Below are positions 8,148 to 14,047 of a stretch of DNA of 20,361 nucleotides, in pieces. The stretch is from a virus: IMG/VR virus record IMGVR_UViG_3300034356_001575, positions 1 through 20,361 of that record; one strand, written 5' to 3'. Each line of letters opens with the position of its first letter. Position 1 is the stretch's first letter. Below the pieces are notes generated by a model, which was not told the DNA's origin, searched no databases, and worked only from the letters and a program-made list of their open reading frames with translations. The position numbers and the translations under genes are program-made.

Positions 8148-8342
8148 ATGATCGGCGCAGATGAAATGACCATTCAGGACAAGTTCGGGAACGTGGTGTT
8201 TGTCCGTCGCGGCATTGACGCCCAGCGTCATATCAACAACATCGTTGCAGCCTATGCGGCAGCGGGGTTTGAGGTTCGCGGGCAGACCATTATGGCACCC
8301 AAGGCCGAGATTGAGGCCGCTGTCCGTGAGGTCGGCGTTTGA
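8148..8342 (+). CDS. Small protein, 64 aa, coupled to an HTH gene
   Basis: Family not recognised. The ATG at 8148 has a clear GGAG seven bases upstream and a TATAGA promoter element before it. The frame is open further upstream, but that part lies under terS and the divergent promoter, so the later start was chosen. The protein is mixed alpha/beta, with a central helix (DAQRHINNIVAAYAAAGFEV) and an acidic-hydrophobic C-terminus. Its stop overlaps the TTG start of the next HTH gene (TTGA), so the two are probably co-translated. Confidence 0.7.
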   Translation: MIGADEMTIQDKFGNVVFVRRGIDAQRHINNIVAAYAAAGFEVRGQTIMAPKAEIEAAVREVGV

Positions 8343-8521
8343 CCCCCGCTTCTCTTGAAGCCTGGATGGAGCGCCTTCACCTCAACAAGGTGGGGGCGGC
8401 TTCCGCATTGGGTATCGCCCGTTCAACGCTGGACCGTTACCTAGACGGGTCTGTTCGTATTCCTCAGTACATTGCTCTGGCATGTGCCGCAGTCGCCCAC
8501 GGTCTTCCGCCAATCAAGTAG
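8339..8521 (+). CDS. Cro/CI-like small HTH protein, 60 aa
   Basis: Residues 8-45 make one compact helix-turn-helix: MERLHLNKVGAASALGIAR, then STLDRYLDGSVRIPQYIALA. The architecture is that of minimal Cro-type DNA-binding proteins. The TTG at 8339 overlaps the upstream TGA by two bases, the same TTGA coupling seen at the HNH gene, and an ATG at 8366 would trim nine residues. Being encoded opposite terS, it may control the late promoter in the divergent region; this is inference. Its stop codon abuts the start of a long base-paired segment (8521-8593). Confidence 0.75.
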   Translation: MTPASLEAWMERLHLNKVGAASALGIARSTLDRYLDGSVRIPQYIALACAAVAHGLPPIK

Positions 8522-8800
8522 GGTTCCAGCCGCACGGCGCGATCTGCTCTGACGCTGAACCGGGAGGGGTGGCAGTGGCGTGGGCTGGAATTTCTGTGAA
8601 CTGGAGTCCGATGCGTCTAGGACGCGCCAAGTGGCACAGGCTCGGACAAACACCTGATGGTAGGTATCCCCTGCGCGATTCAGCCCCTAGGACGGGTGCA
8701 GTCGGGAGGACGTTGGGATTGAGGAAGCGCAGGGGAACTTAATCGGGTGCCAAGTTAGCCGTCTGGTGCAGCGGCCTTGGATTCTGCGGCATCACCAGAT
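8521..8800 (+). ncRNA. Candidate structured RNA (fills the gene-poor 8522-8908 gap)
   Basis: There is no convincing protein gene here, but many complementary segments on one strand. 8524-8531 pairs with 8583-8590 (TTCCAGCC/GGCTGGAA), extended by three G-U pairs outward and by CACG/CGTG (8533-8536 with 8579-8582) inward. 8613-8617 pairs with 8621-8625 (GCGTC/GACGC). 8606-8610 pairs with 8643-8647, while 8594-8598 with 8635-8639 would cross it as a possible pseudoknot. 8667-8676 pairs with 8727-8736, ten perfect pairs (TCCCCTGCGC/GCGCAGGGGA). 8762-8768 pairs with 8793-8799. The first helix begins at the stop codon of the HTH gene. Strand is inferred from the plus-strand operon. No known RNA family is recognised. 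8801-8908 holds nothing further that I can support. Confidence 0.4.
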
Positions 8801-8908
8801 AACCGCCGTCACCCAAACTGAATTTCAGGCAATTCTTCTCAACACGCCGCAACGGGTGCAGCGGTTACAGCCACGGGGCGAACCCTCTTGAGCGGCATAT
8901 GCAGTTCG

Positions 8909-9448
8909 TCATCGTGCAATATCGGGGTTAATTGTAACTTTTTTATGGCAGATTAACCAGAGCACTGTTGCAACTACCAGCGTCATCCACAGTTTGCCCA
9001 GAAGCTGCCCGCCCATGAACTCCAGCGAACCAAAAGCCAGCCACAAGAACGCCGCTGAGTCAGCCACAGCGCCCACCACGCCCGATGCCAACACGGCCAG
9101 CGGCAAGTGACGCTTTCGCAGCGGGGTATAAACCGCGAGGTCCAACAATTCAGCGATACCGAACGCCACTGCCGAAGCGACCACAAGCGCAGGGGGGGCA
9201 ACCAGGATTGACAGCACCACTCCCACTGCAATGGCCGCAAATGCCCACCGGATGCCCAGCAACTGCTGCACCGCATCACGAAGCACCAGCGCCGCACCAA
9301 TCATCAGAACACCTGACGGGGCAGACAAACCAAACCCTACAGGGATGAGGCACGGGCCGTTGGGAACGCAGAACGTCCCGACATTTCCGATAAGCCAGTT
9401 AGCCAACGGGATGGTTGCGAGATAGGCGAGGAAGATTGCAATTCTCAT
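8909..9448 (-). CDS. VUT-family transporter, probable 7-deazaguanine (queuosine precursor) importer
   Basis: A 179-residue integral membrane protein with about six hydrophobic segments. It carries the pattern seen in VUT/YhhQ-like proteins (DUF165): an early AYLATIPLANW, then PVGFGLSAPSGV, LRD, a Y-T-P-L-R-K-R loop and GA-V-ADSAAFLWLAFGSLEF. The family imports preQ0/preQ1 in bacteria. The ATG at 9448 overlaps the stop of the transglycosylase-like gene (ATGA), so the two are translationally coupled. A frame extension to 9484 exists but would run further into the upstream gene. Beside a DpdA-like gene the natural reading is supply of the 7-deazaguanine base for DNA modification; that link is inference from known phage gene sets. 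Confidence 0.75.
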   Translation of the reverse strand: MRIAIFLAYLATIPLANWLIGNVGTFCVPNGPCLIPVGFGLSAPSGVLMIGAALVLRDAVQQLLGIRWAFAAIAVGVVLSILVAPPALVVASAVAFGIAELLDLAVYTPLRKRHLPLAVLASGVVGAVADSAAFLWLAFGSLEFMGGQLLGKLWMTLVVATVLWLICHKKVTINPDIAR

Positions 9449-10125
9449 GCGATGAGTTCCATCTGTTCGGGTTGTGTTTTCCATTTAATTGGACACTGCA
9501 CTGCGTCGATGACACGGGCCATTGCTTCAGGGCATGAGTCCGTATCTTTGTAATTTCGCGCTACGTTCACGCTGTCCACGCTAGCGAACGGCCATCTTTT
9601 CCCTGCCACGGCCATGCCCCTGAGCATGTGTATCCACGGGATTGGCCCCCGGCGTCCAAGTTCGTTGAATGCCTCATCGCAACGGCGGCACCACGGCTCA
9701 GAACCAACTTGCCAATAGGCACCGGATGAACCGAAGCAGACCTTGGGAAACTCCTGCGCGAAGTCCAAAAGGGTTTCGAGCGGTTCCGCCATATGCCACA
9801 CAGGTGCGCCAAGTTCTTTCCGGTGCGGCCACTCCTTCACCAGCTGGGCGTTGTCTTGCACATCACCATCAATAACGTCAGGGATAACTGCCCAATGAGG
9901 ATGACCAAGGCGGCTTTCAAGCCAGCGATAGTATCTGGTCCAATCCACGGCCTTGCCCTTGGTGAACAGGCTGAACGCGCCGTTGTCCCACATCACGCTT
10001 TGGCCGATCCGCAGGCAAATATCCGCATCTGCGGGATTGGCGTAGGAAACGCAGAAGTTTTTGCCAGCCATGAGCCACAACTGGTCACGGGGGCTCAGCG
10101 GCGTGCCGTGATAGTGGATGGTCAC
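9445..10125 (-). CDS. TGT-like transglycosylase, DpdA-like (putative 7-deazaguanine insertion into DNA)
   Basis: At 226 aa it is much shorter than bacterial tRNA-guanine transglycosylase, but the motifs run in the same order. WDNGAFS (46-52) resembles DSGGFQ with its first catalytic Asp (D47). IPDVIDGD (81-88) and CFGSSGAY (130-137) match the substrate loop positions, and HMLRGM (166-171) the YLMGVG strand. SVDSVNVAR (182-190) resembles FDCVMPTR with the nucleophilic Asp (D184). Only one CxxC pair (146, 149) is seen, so the usual CxCx2C-His zinc site looks reduced. Phage DpdA proteins exchange guanine in DNA for preQ0 derivatives, blocking restriction. The GTG start overlaps the upstream stop (GTGA). 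The assignment is by motif reading, not alignment. Confidence 0.6.
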   Translation of the reverse strand: MTIHYHGTPLSPRDQLWLMAGKNFCVSYANPADADICLRIGQSVMWDNGAFSLFTKGKAVDWTRYYRWLESRLGHPHWAVIPDVIDGDVQDNAQLVKEWPHRKELGAPVWHMAEPLETLLDFAQEFPKVCFGSSGAYWQVGSEPWCRRCDEAFNELGRRGPIPWIHMLRGMAVAGKRWPFASVDSVNVARNYKDTDSCPEAMARVIDAVQCPIKWKTQPEQMELIA

Positions 10126-10574
10126 GCCGCCTGCTCCAACTGCGCTTTGGCTTGGTCAACCATTTCCAGCAACGCCTCTCGGAGGTCGCGCCATTTTGCC
10201 TTTTGCTTTCTGCTAGCACTTTGTGATAGCGCCAGTGCCGCCCTATTCTCCGCATCAATCACCGCACGGAATGCGGAGATTTGGCTGTCAGGGATGACCA
10301 CTGGCCGCATGTCGCCGTCAAACTCGACGCCTACCAAATGCCGAATGCCCTGTAGATCGTCTACGGAGGCCACTGGCAGGCATGCGAACACACGGCGGGG
10401 TAATATCGCTATCTCACGGTAAGCCCGTAGCTGCGCCTTTGCTGTGACACGGCGGGCCACTGCGGGGCGGCAGGCTATAACCTGGACCGGATGCCATGCC
10501 GGAAAGCCCATGTTCCCAATTTGGGAAACAACGTAGGGCTCTTTCCGAAAGTCAGTGCGCATAATTATCCACAT
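10122..10574 (-). CDS. NusG/RfaH-like antitermination factor (NGN domain)
   Basis: A 150-residue protein whose first ~110 residues follow the NusG N-terminal domain pattern. An initial WIIMR strand is followed by KE, a helix and GFPAWHPV (about 23-30). PRRVFACLPV stands where NusG has the PGYVFV strand, and VDDLQGIRHLVGVEF, PVVIPDSQISAF and a helix follow. The C-terminal KOW domain is absent; instead there is a basic, A/Q/K-rich helix (QSASRKQKAKW). NusG paralogues bind RNA polymerase and let it pass terminators, so this protein could extend early transcription into distal genes. The ATG directly follows the upstream TAA. A start at 10562 would also fit. Confidence 0.65.
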   Translation of the reverse strand: MWIIMRTDFRKEPYVVSQIGNMGFPAWHPVQVIACRPAVARRVTAKAQLRAYREIAILPRRVFACLPVASVDDLQGIRHLVGVEFDGDMRPVVIPDSQISAFRAVIDAENRAALALSQSASRKQKAKWRDLREALLEMVDQAKAQLEQAA

Positions 10575-10769
10575 TTAGCTTGCGTCCCGGCAAATGATTT
10601 TCAGGGCTTCAATCTCGGCTTGGAGGTCGTTGATCCGCTGGAGCGCGTCATCGTATTTTTCGGTAAGCTTCTGAAAATCATCGCCAACCACCCGGATGTA
10701 GGCGTGGCAAAGTTCTACTGTGTTGAGGTAGTCAAAGCTGTTGAAGGGGGAGAATGTCACCTCGTTCAT
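10575..10769 (-). CDS. Small coiled-coil protein, 64 aa
   Basis: Family not recognised. The N-terminal third is mixed and aromatic (FSPFNSFDYL), then residues ~30-58 make an amphipathic, probably coiled-coil helix (DDALQRINDLQAEIEALK). The ATG overlaps the stop of the 211-aa gene (ATGA), and the stop directly precedes the NusG-like start, so it is inside the same operon. It may be a dimerising partner of a neighbour; that is not shown. Confidence 0.7.
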   Translation of the reverse strand: MNEVTFSPFNSFDYLNTVELCHAYIRVVGDDFQKLTEKYDDALQRINDLQAEIEALKIICRDAS

Positions 10770-11401
10770 GCTCTTTGTTCCTCGCTGGGAATGAACGGCC
10801 AGCCTTCGGCCTCTAACTTTTCGCGCAACTGGCGTGAGATCGGGCCGGGAGGGGTTTTGAGCTTGAGGTTCCGCAAGTCTTCAGCCGTGGGCGGCACAAG
10901 ATCGCGCTTCGGTTCAATCTGCTGCGCCTTGTGCGATGGGTTGTAACCCAGCAGTTCCCTCACCACGCGGGCCTTGCGCTCGTAATCGGTTTCCTTTTCC
11001 CACGGCCCGCTGTCTTCGTTCAGGCGGCGATAGGCTGTGTGGGCAGGCTTGTACTCTGCTTCTCTGGCACGTTTTGCGCGCAAGAAGTCGTGAACATCCG
11101 CCGCTGTTGGAAGGAATTTGCATACCGTGGCTAACCCTTCACGCGGGTTGGCAATCCACGCAAGTTCTTCATCGGTGAGGTATGATAGCGTTTCCGTGAG
11201 GCCAACGGCATACTCGGTCGATTCCTTGCCGTAATCAGGCCGCGCGCGCATCAGTGTCTCGTAAACCGTCACCGCCGTCCTCATTTTCTCGGCGTTCGGC
11301 TTCCTCAACGATAGCTCGTAGACGTTCCCGGTTCGCTTGACGGTTGTTATCGGCAGCGGAGGCGGTGCCAGGGGATGCATGTCGTCCGGGTGATTTGTCA
11401 T
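10766..11401 (-). CDS. Hypothetical protein after the replication initiator, 211 aa
   Basis: Family not recognised. The N-terminus is proline-rich (PLAPPPLPI). Residues ~40-110 are helical with a conserved-looking YLTDEELAWIANP and KFLPTAADVHDFLRAKR. The C-terminal third is charged, with PPGPISRQLREKLEAEGWPFIP. Lying directly after a winged-helix initiator, it could be a helicase loader or other replication accessory by analogy with phage O/P pairs, but no AAA+ motif is present. The ATG at 11401 has a good GGAAGG site eight bases upstream, which makes the 167-base overlap with the initiator gene credible. An internal ATG at 11281 would shorten the overlap to 47 bases. Confidence 0.7.
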   Translation of the reverse strand: MTNHPDDMHPLAPPPLPITTVKRTGNVYELSLRKPNAEKMRTAVTVYETLMRARPDYGKESTEYAVGLTETLSYLTDEELAWIANPREGLATVCKFLPTAADVHDFLRAKRAREAEYKPAHTAYRRLNEDSGPWEKETDYERKARVVRELLGYNPSHKAQQIEPKRDLVPPTAEDLRNLKLKTPPGPISRQLREKLEAEGWPFIPSEEQRA

Positions 11402-12056
11402 CGTATTTGCCTTCCATGAGCTTTACGAAACTTGATTCCTGAAGCACGAAGTCGAAGTCAGCACGCCACGCACCAACCTCCCCACGACACAGCGGGCTTC
11501 CCCGGATTTTCGCCATTGCAACGTGCCAGCCCTCCAAGCCGCCACATTCCCGCAACCGTGCAGCCAGCTTCCGCCGCCGCGTTTCGGTCATCCGCTGGAC
11601 TTTGGGCAGTGAAAGGTCGCTTGCGAGGTCGTTCCAAACCTTAACGGCTTCGTCTTCGTCGCTATCCCGCTTAACGCGTTGCGCGCTATTCCTACTAAGT
11701 GAAGGTTCTATGATAGGTTCTGCTGTAGCACTGTGCGACTTAGGTTGTTGCTGTGTGCTACGTTGCTGGGAGCTACGTTGCTCAGTGCGACTTAGGTCGA
11801 GAATGATCAAATCAGATGACCTTGACCCGTCTTTCCGGTGCCGCCGCTCACGGGTAATCAAGTCCATCTCTTCCAACTGGTCGAGGGCGCGCATGATGCT
11901 ATGGCGAGACAGTTCCGTATCGTCGGCAAGCTGCTCCTGGGAAGGCCAGCAAATGCCTTCCTCATCAGCATAGTTAGCAACAGCCAGCAGAACAGACTTG
12001 ACCGTTGCCGATCCCGTCTTGATGCCGCGCGCCCAGGCCATTGCCGAATAACTCAT
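11235..12056 (-). CDS. Winged-helix replication initiator (phage O-like)
   Basis: A 273-residue protein. Residues ~15-90 form a winged helix of the HTH_36 type found at the N-terminus of phage replication proteins (GICWPSQEQLADDTELSRHSIMRALDQLEEMDLITRER, a charged wing, then LIILDL). A Q/S-rich linker follows (about 90-115). The C-terminal part has KVWNDLASDL and GEVGAWRADFDFVLQESSFVKLMEGKY, a pattern common in this family. The last ~55 residues are low-complexity and overlap the next gene. The ATG lies only six bases after a perfect TATAAT, so its mRNA may be leaderless. The role would be origin binding and helicase recruitment. An origin could lie in or near this gene, but no clear iterons were found. 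Confidence 0.8.
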   Translation of the reverse strand: MSYSAMAWARGIKTGSATVKSVLLAVANYADEEGICWPSQEQLADDTELSRHSIMRALDQLEEMDLITRERRHRKDGSRSSDLIILDLSRTEQRSSQQRSTQQQPKSHSATAEPIIEPSLSRNSAQRVKRDSDEDEAVKVWNDLASDLSLPKVQRMTETRRRKLAARLRECGGLEGWHVAMAKIRGSPLCRGEVGAWRADFDFVLQESSFVKLMEGKYDDKSPGRHASPGTASAADNNRQANRERLRAIVEEAERRENEDGGDGLRDTDARAA

Positions 12057-12102
12057 GCGAAGATTATACCTCTGAAACCGTCAGAACGCGCCAACGTGAC
12101 TC
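12057..12102 (-). promoter_or_regulatory. Internal promoter for the replication initiator, possibly leaderless
   Basis: A perfect -10, TATAAT, lies at 12068-12063, followed by six bases and then the initiator ATG, so the predicted transcription start falls at the start codon. No Shine-Dalgarno is placed to serve that ATG. No good -35 is seen; instead TCTGA-n5-TCAGA, an inverted repeat, lies just upstream. GAGTC (12102-12098), a GANTC methylation site of the kind GcrA reads, is about 30 bases before the -10. Confidence 0.5.
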
Positions 12103-12110
12103 AACCAAAT

Positions 12111-12206
12111 TCAAATATTTCTGTTACAGATGCCCGCAAAGTACGCGAGGCCAATGGCGAAGAAAAAGGCGTAGGCAAGTATGAAGCCGAACGCCGCGCC
12201 GCTCAT
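12111..12206 (-). CDS. Tiny membrane peptide, 31 aa
   Basis: The ORF ATG..TGA encodes 31 residues that are almost entirely one hydrophobic helix (AAFGFILAYAFFFAIGLAYF) with a short polar tail (ICNRNI). Its ATG overlaps the stop of the DnaA-domain gene (ATGA), the same coupling used throughout the operon, which supports a real gene despite its size. Function unknown; a membrane-acting small phage peptide (host takeover or exclusion) is possible. Confidence 0.55.
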   Translation of the reverse strand: MSGAAFGFILAYAFFFAIGLAYFAGICNRNI

Positions 12207-12550
12207 GCTGCCATCCTTTCGTCAATCGTTTCGCCAAGTTCAGCAGCAATGGCCTTGATCTTCGGCCACACGCGCGACAGGTCACGGTCCAGCTTCCGAA
12301 CGCCGTGCATAATTGTGCAGTGGTCACGCTTGATAAAACGGCCAATCTCAGGGTAAGAGCGGGCCGTGAAATAGCGGGCGCACCAATAGAAGATATGCCG
12401 CGCTTCCATGATGTTTGCGGCGCGGTGTGCGCTCATGATGTCTAGTCGCCCAATCCGCGTTGTCTTTGTAACCGCTTGGAGTATCTGCTCCATAGAATGC
12501 CCGAACGCAGTGGCGTCTTTCAGCGTGAGAATTGCCGCCGTTGCCCTCAT
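12203..12550 (-). CDS. Stand-alone DnaA domain IV-like DNA-binding protein
   Basis: A 115-residue protein. Residues ~45-95 match the C-terminal DnaA-box-binding domain: EARHIFYWCARYFTARSYPEIG, then the signature-like RDHCTIMHGVRKLDRDL. The AAA+ ATPase part of DnaA is absent. It probably binds DnaA boxes and either occludes host DnaA or marks the phage origin; both are inference. The start at 12550 was chosen for an AGGAGG site eight bases upstream and the ATGA overlap with gcrA, rather than the in-frame ATG at 12652 inside gcrA. Confidence 0.8.
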   Translation of the reverse strand: MRATAAILTLKDATAFGHSMEQILQAVTKTTRIGRLDIMSAHRAANIMEARHIFYWCARYFTARSYPEIGRFIKRDHCTIMHGVRKLDRDLSRVWPKIKAIAAELGETIDERMAA

Positions 12551-13062
12551 GCTGCGACCCTCCTGTTGTAGACATGCCACGCAGAACGGACGGTCTTGCT
12601 GATGAGTGTGCGGCTGTAGGACGCCACGCTTTCCGCCTTGTGGTAGGGGCAATAAGAACTTCCATCCAGAGTGCCGTGATTGCAGAAGGCCACACCGCCC
12701 ACATAAGCCTCATCGTCTTTCACGGGCCACTTGCAGCCTGTGACGTCAATTATTGAAGCCAACTGCCCTTCGTCAGGAGCGGAAACGGAAGTCACGGGCA
12801 ACTTGGCAAGCACAAACCCGGCGCGGGCGGGCAGCGTCATCTTCCTCGCCTTGCGTGGTTCGTCTGTTTTGGATGGCTTGCGAATGCGGGGCTTTGCTTC
12901 CAGGATGCCGCGAGCAATCTTGACGCGGTGAAGCTTGCCGCAGATGGTGTTGCGGCTGACACCGAAGTGAGCGGCCATTTGGTATGTGGTGTAACCAGTG
13001 CGCCACATTGTTAGCATTTCCTCAATGCGGGCTTCGGTCCAATCAAAGGCTGGGGCATTCAT
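12547..13062 (-). CDS. gcrA-like: GcrA-family cell-cycle regulator
   Basis: A 171-residue protein with GcrA architecture. The N-terminal HTH (8-50) has WTEARIEEMLTMW, YTTYQMAAHFGVSRNTICGK and LHRVKI. A basic linker follows (54-76). The C-terminal region carries CKWPV (110-114) and FCNHG...YCPYH (126-141), the cysteine/histidine pattern of the family. Host GcrA binds sigma70 RNA polymerase and methylated GANTC promoters to control the cell cycle in alphaproteobacteria. A phage copy may redirect this, or activate phage promoters carrying GANTC. The TAATG overlap with rusA and ATGA overlap with the next gene place it mid-operon. Confidence 0.85.
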   Translation of the reverse strand: MNAPAFDWTEARIEEMLTMWRTGYTTYQMAAHFGVSRNTICGKLHRVKIARGILEAKPRIRKPSKTDEPRKARKMTLPARAGFVLAKLPVTSVSAPDEGQLASIIDVTGCKWPVKDDEAYVGGVAFCNHGTLDGSSYCPYHKAESVASYSRTLISKTVRSAWHVYNRRVAA

Positions 13063-13445
13063 TAGGCTGCGTTCTCCAAAGCGTCTGCCTGCACAATGGT
13101 AATCTCAGCGGCCACGCCTGCCGGAAGGTCGGCTGACCAGTACAGGTTCAGGCCCATCACGTTCTTGTCGTTGTCTATGGCCTGCACATGCTGAAGAAGG
13201 TCCAGGAGGCCCTTGGCGCGATTGTCGAGGTCGGAATTGGCGCGAGGGCGCTTCATCGCAATGGTGAGAAAAACGGGGCCTGTGAACTTGTGCTGGCCCT
13301 TGAGTTGCGGTGCGAGGTTCCATTCCTCGCCGCGCAAGAAGGTCATGTACTCTGCGGTACGGTACATCTTGCCGCCGCGCGTGTGACGCCATATCGCGTT
13401 GACGCTAGGCGGCAATGCTGTGAGGGTCAGCCGCGTTTTACTCAT
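13062..13445 (-). CDS. rusA: RusA-family Holliday junction resolvase
   Basis: A 127-residue endonuclease that cuts four-way junctions arising in replication and recombination, useful before packaging. Family motifs are present: LPPSVNAIWR near the N-terminus, SDLDNRAKGLLDLL (71-84) with metal-binding D72 and D74, and IDNDKNV (90-96) with D91/D93 at the third acidic position. The ATG at 13445 was preferred over an in-frame TTG at 13454, because the AAGAAGG/GAGG purine stretch sits before the ATG and the TTG has no spacing. It works with the ERF annealing protein encoded on the other early operon. Confidence 0.85.
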   Translation of the reverse strand: MSKTRLTLTALPPSVNAIWRHTRGGKMYRTAEYMTFLRGEEWNLAPQLKGQHKFTGPVFLTIAMKRPRANSDLDNRAKGLLDLLQHVQAIDNDKNVMGLNLYWSADLPAGVAAEITIVQADALENAA

Positions 13446-13450
13446 TGGCC

Positions 13451-13813
13451 TCAAGCCTTCTTGCGAGCCGGATCATTGGGACAACAGATCGGCAACACAA
13501 TGTCGCCCAACGCTTTAAGAGCATCGCTAAAAAACTCCGGGTCACTCTGCTGCATTTCGACCAGAGCGTGGAAAGCGGCCCGCCGTAATTCTCTGTCATG
13601 CCGTGTTGCTCTTTCGCGCAATTCATCCGCCAAGAAGGCCGGAATGTTTTTGGTTTCCCGATACCAGAGTTTTTTTGTCTGGCCGTAGGTAAGGCCCGCC
13701 CGCGTTGCGGCACGGCGGATGCACGCTTTTACTGACTCCCCCGCAACGGCAGGGTCAGCGAGGTGACGCAACAAGGCGCTGATTTCGTCCTGAACTTGGT
13801 CTGCTGTTCTCAT
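13451..13813 (-). CDS. Hypothetical first gene of the RusA operon, 120 aa
   Basis: Family not named with confidence. The protein is helical and charged. A segment at about 26-60 (ACIRRAATRAGLTYGQTKKLWYRETKNIPAFLADELRER) looks like a DNA-binding HTH. This pattern occurs in small proteins of alphaproteobacterial phages. The ATG at 13813 was chosen over a GTG at 13825. Upstream lies an inverted repeat (13836-13841 with 13850-13855, ACTCGG/CCGAGT) that may be an operator for this gene and the divergent 53-aa gene. Confidence 0.65.
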   Translation of the reverse strand: MRTADQVQDEISALLRHLADPAVAGESVKACIRRAATRAGLTYGQTKKLWYRETKNIPAFLADELRERATRHDRELRRAAFHALVEMQQSDPEFFSDALKALGDIVLPICCPNDPARKKA

Positions 13814-13881
13814 GGCTAGGAACACCTTTCCCGCAACTCGGAATGCCCCCCGAGTAAAGTAAAGGAAGGAAGGAGAACGTT

Positions 13882-14043
13882 ATGAGCAACGTGATTTACT
13901 TGAATGACGTGCGGGCGCGACTTGGCAGACATCAAGGCCCGCCTATAAAACGCCGCACCCGCGCTGGTGGAGGACGGAGAAGAACCCCGACCAGCATTGG
14001 TGAACTGAGCGCCGAACTTCTGCGGCTGCTTCAGACTGAATAG
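13882..14043 (+). CDS. Small basic protein, 53 aa, divergent from the RusA operon
   Basis: An ATG at 13882 with a strong purine-rich ribosome site (AAGGAAGGAAGGAG) opens 53 codons ending in TAG. The product has an N-terminal SNVIYLNDVRARLGR, a very basic centre (KRRTRAGGGRRR) and an amphipathic C-terminal helix (SIGELSAELLRLL). No family recognised; nucleic-acid binding is plausible from charge. The frame remains open for another 30 codons after the TAG, to 14136. This is the only candidate gene in 13826-14165. Confidence 0.55.
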   Translation: MSNVIYLNDVRARLGRHQGPPIKRRTRAGGGRRRTPTSIGELSAELLRLLQTE

Positions 14044-14047
14044 AAAG

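Noticed and set aside
8441-8653. 70-codon minus-strand frame opposite the HTH gene
   Set aside because: It lies under a better supported gene, is S/R/P-rich and has no ribosome site.
8482-8742. 86-codon plus-strand frame in the gap after the HTH gene
   Set aside because: It starts inside the HTH gene without a ribosome site, has no recognisable domain and lies across the strongly base-paired segment.
8762-8799. tRNA-like fold in the gap
   Set aside because: A 7-bp acceptor-like stem exists, but there is no T-loop GTTCGA motif and the length is too short.
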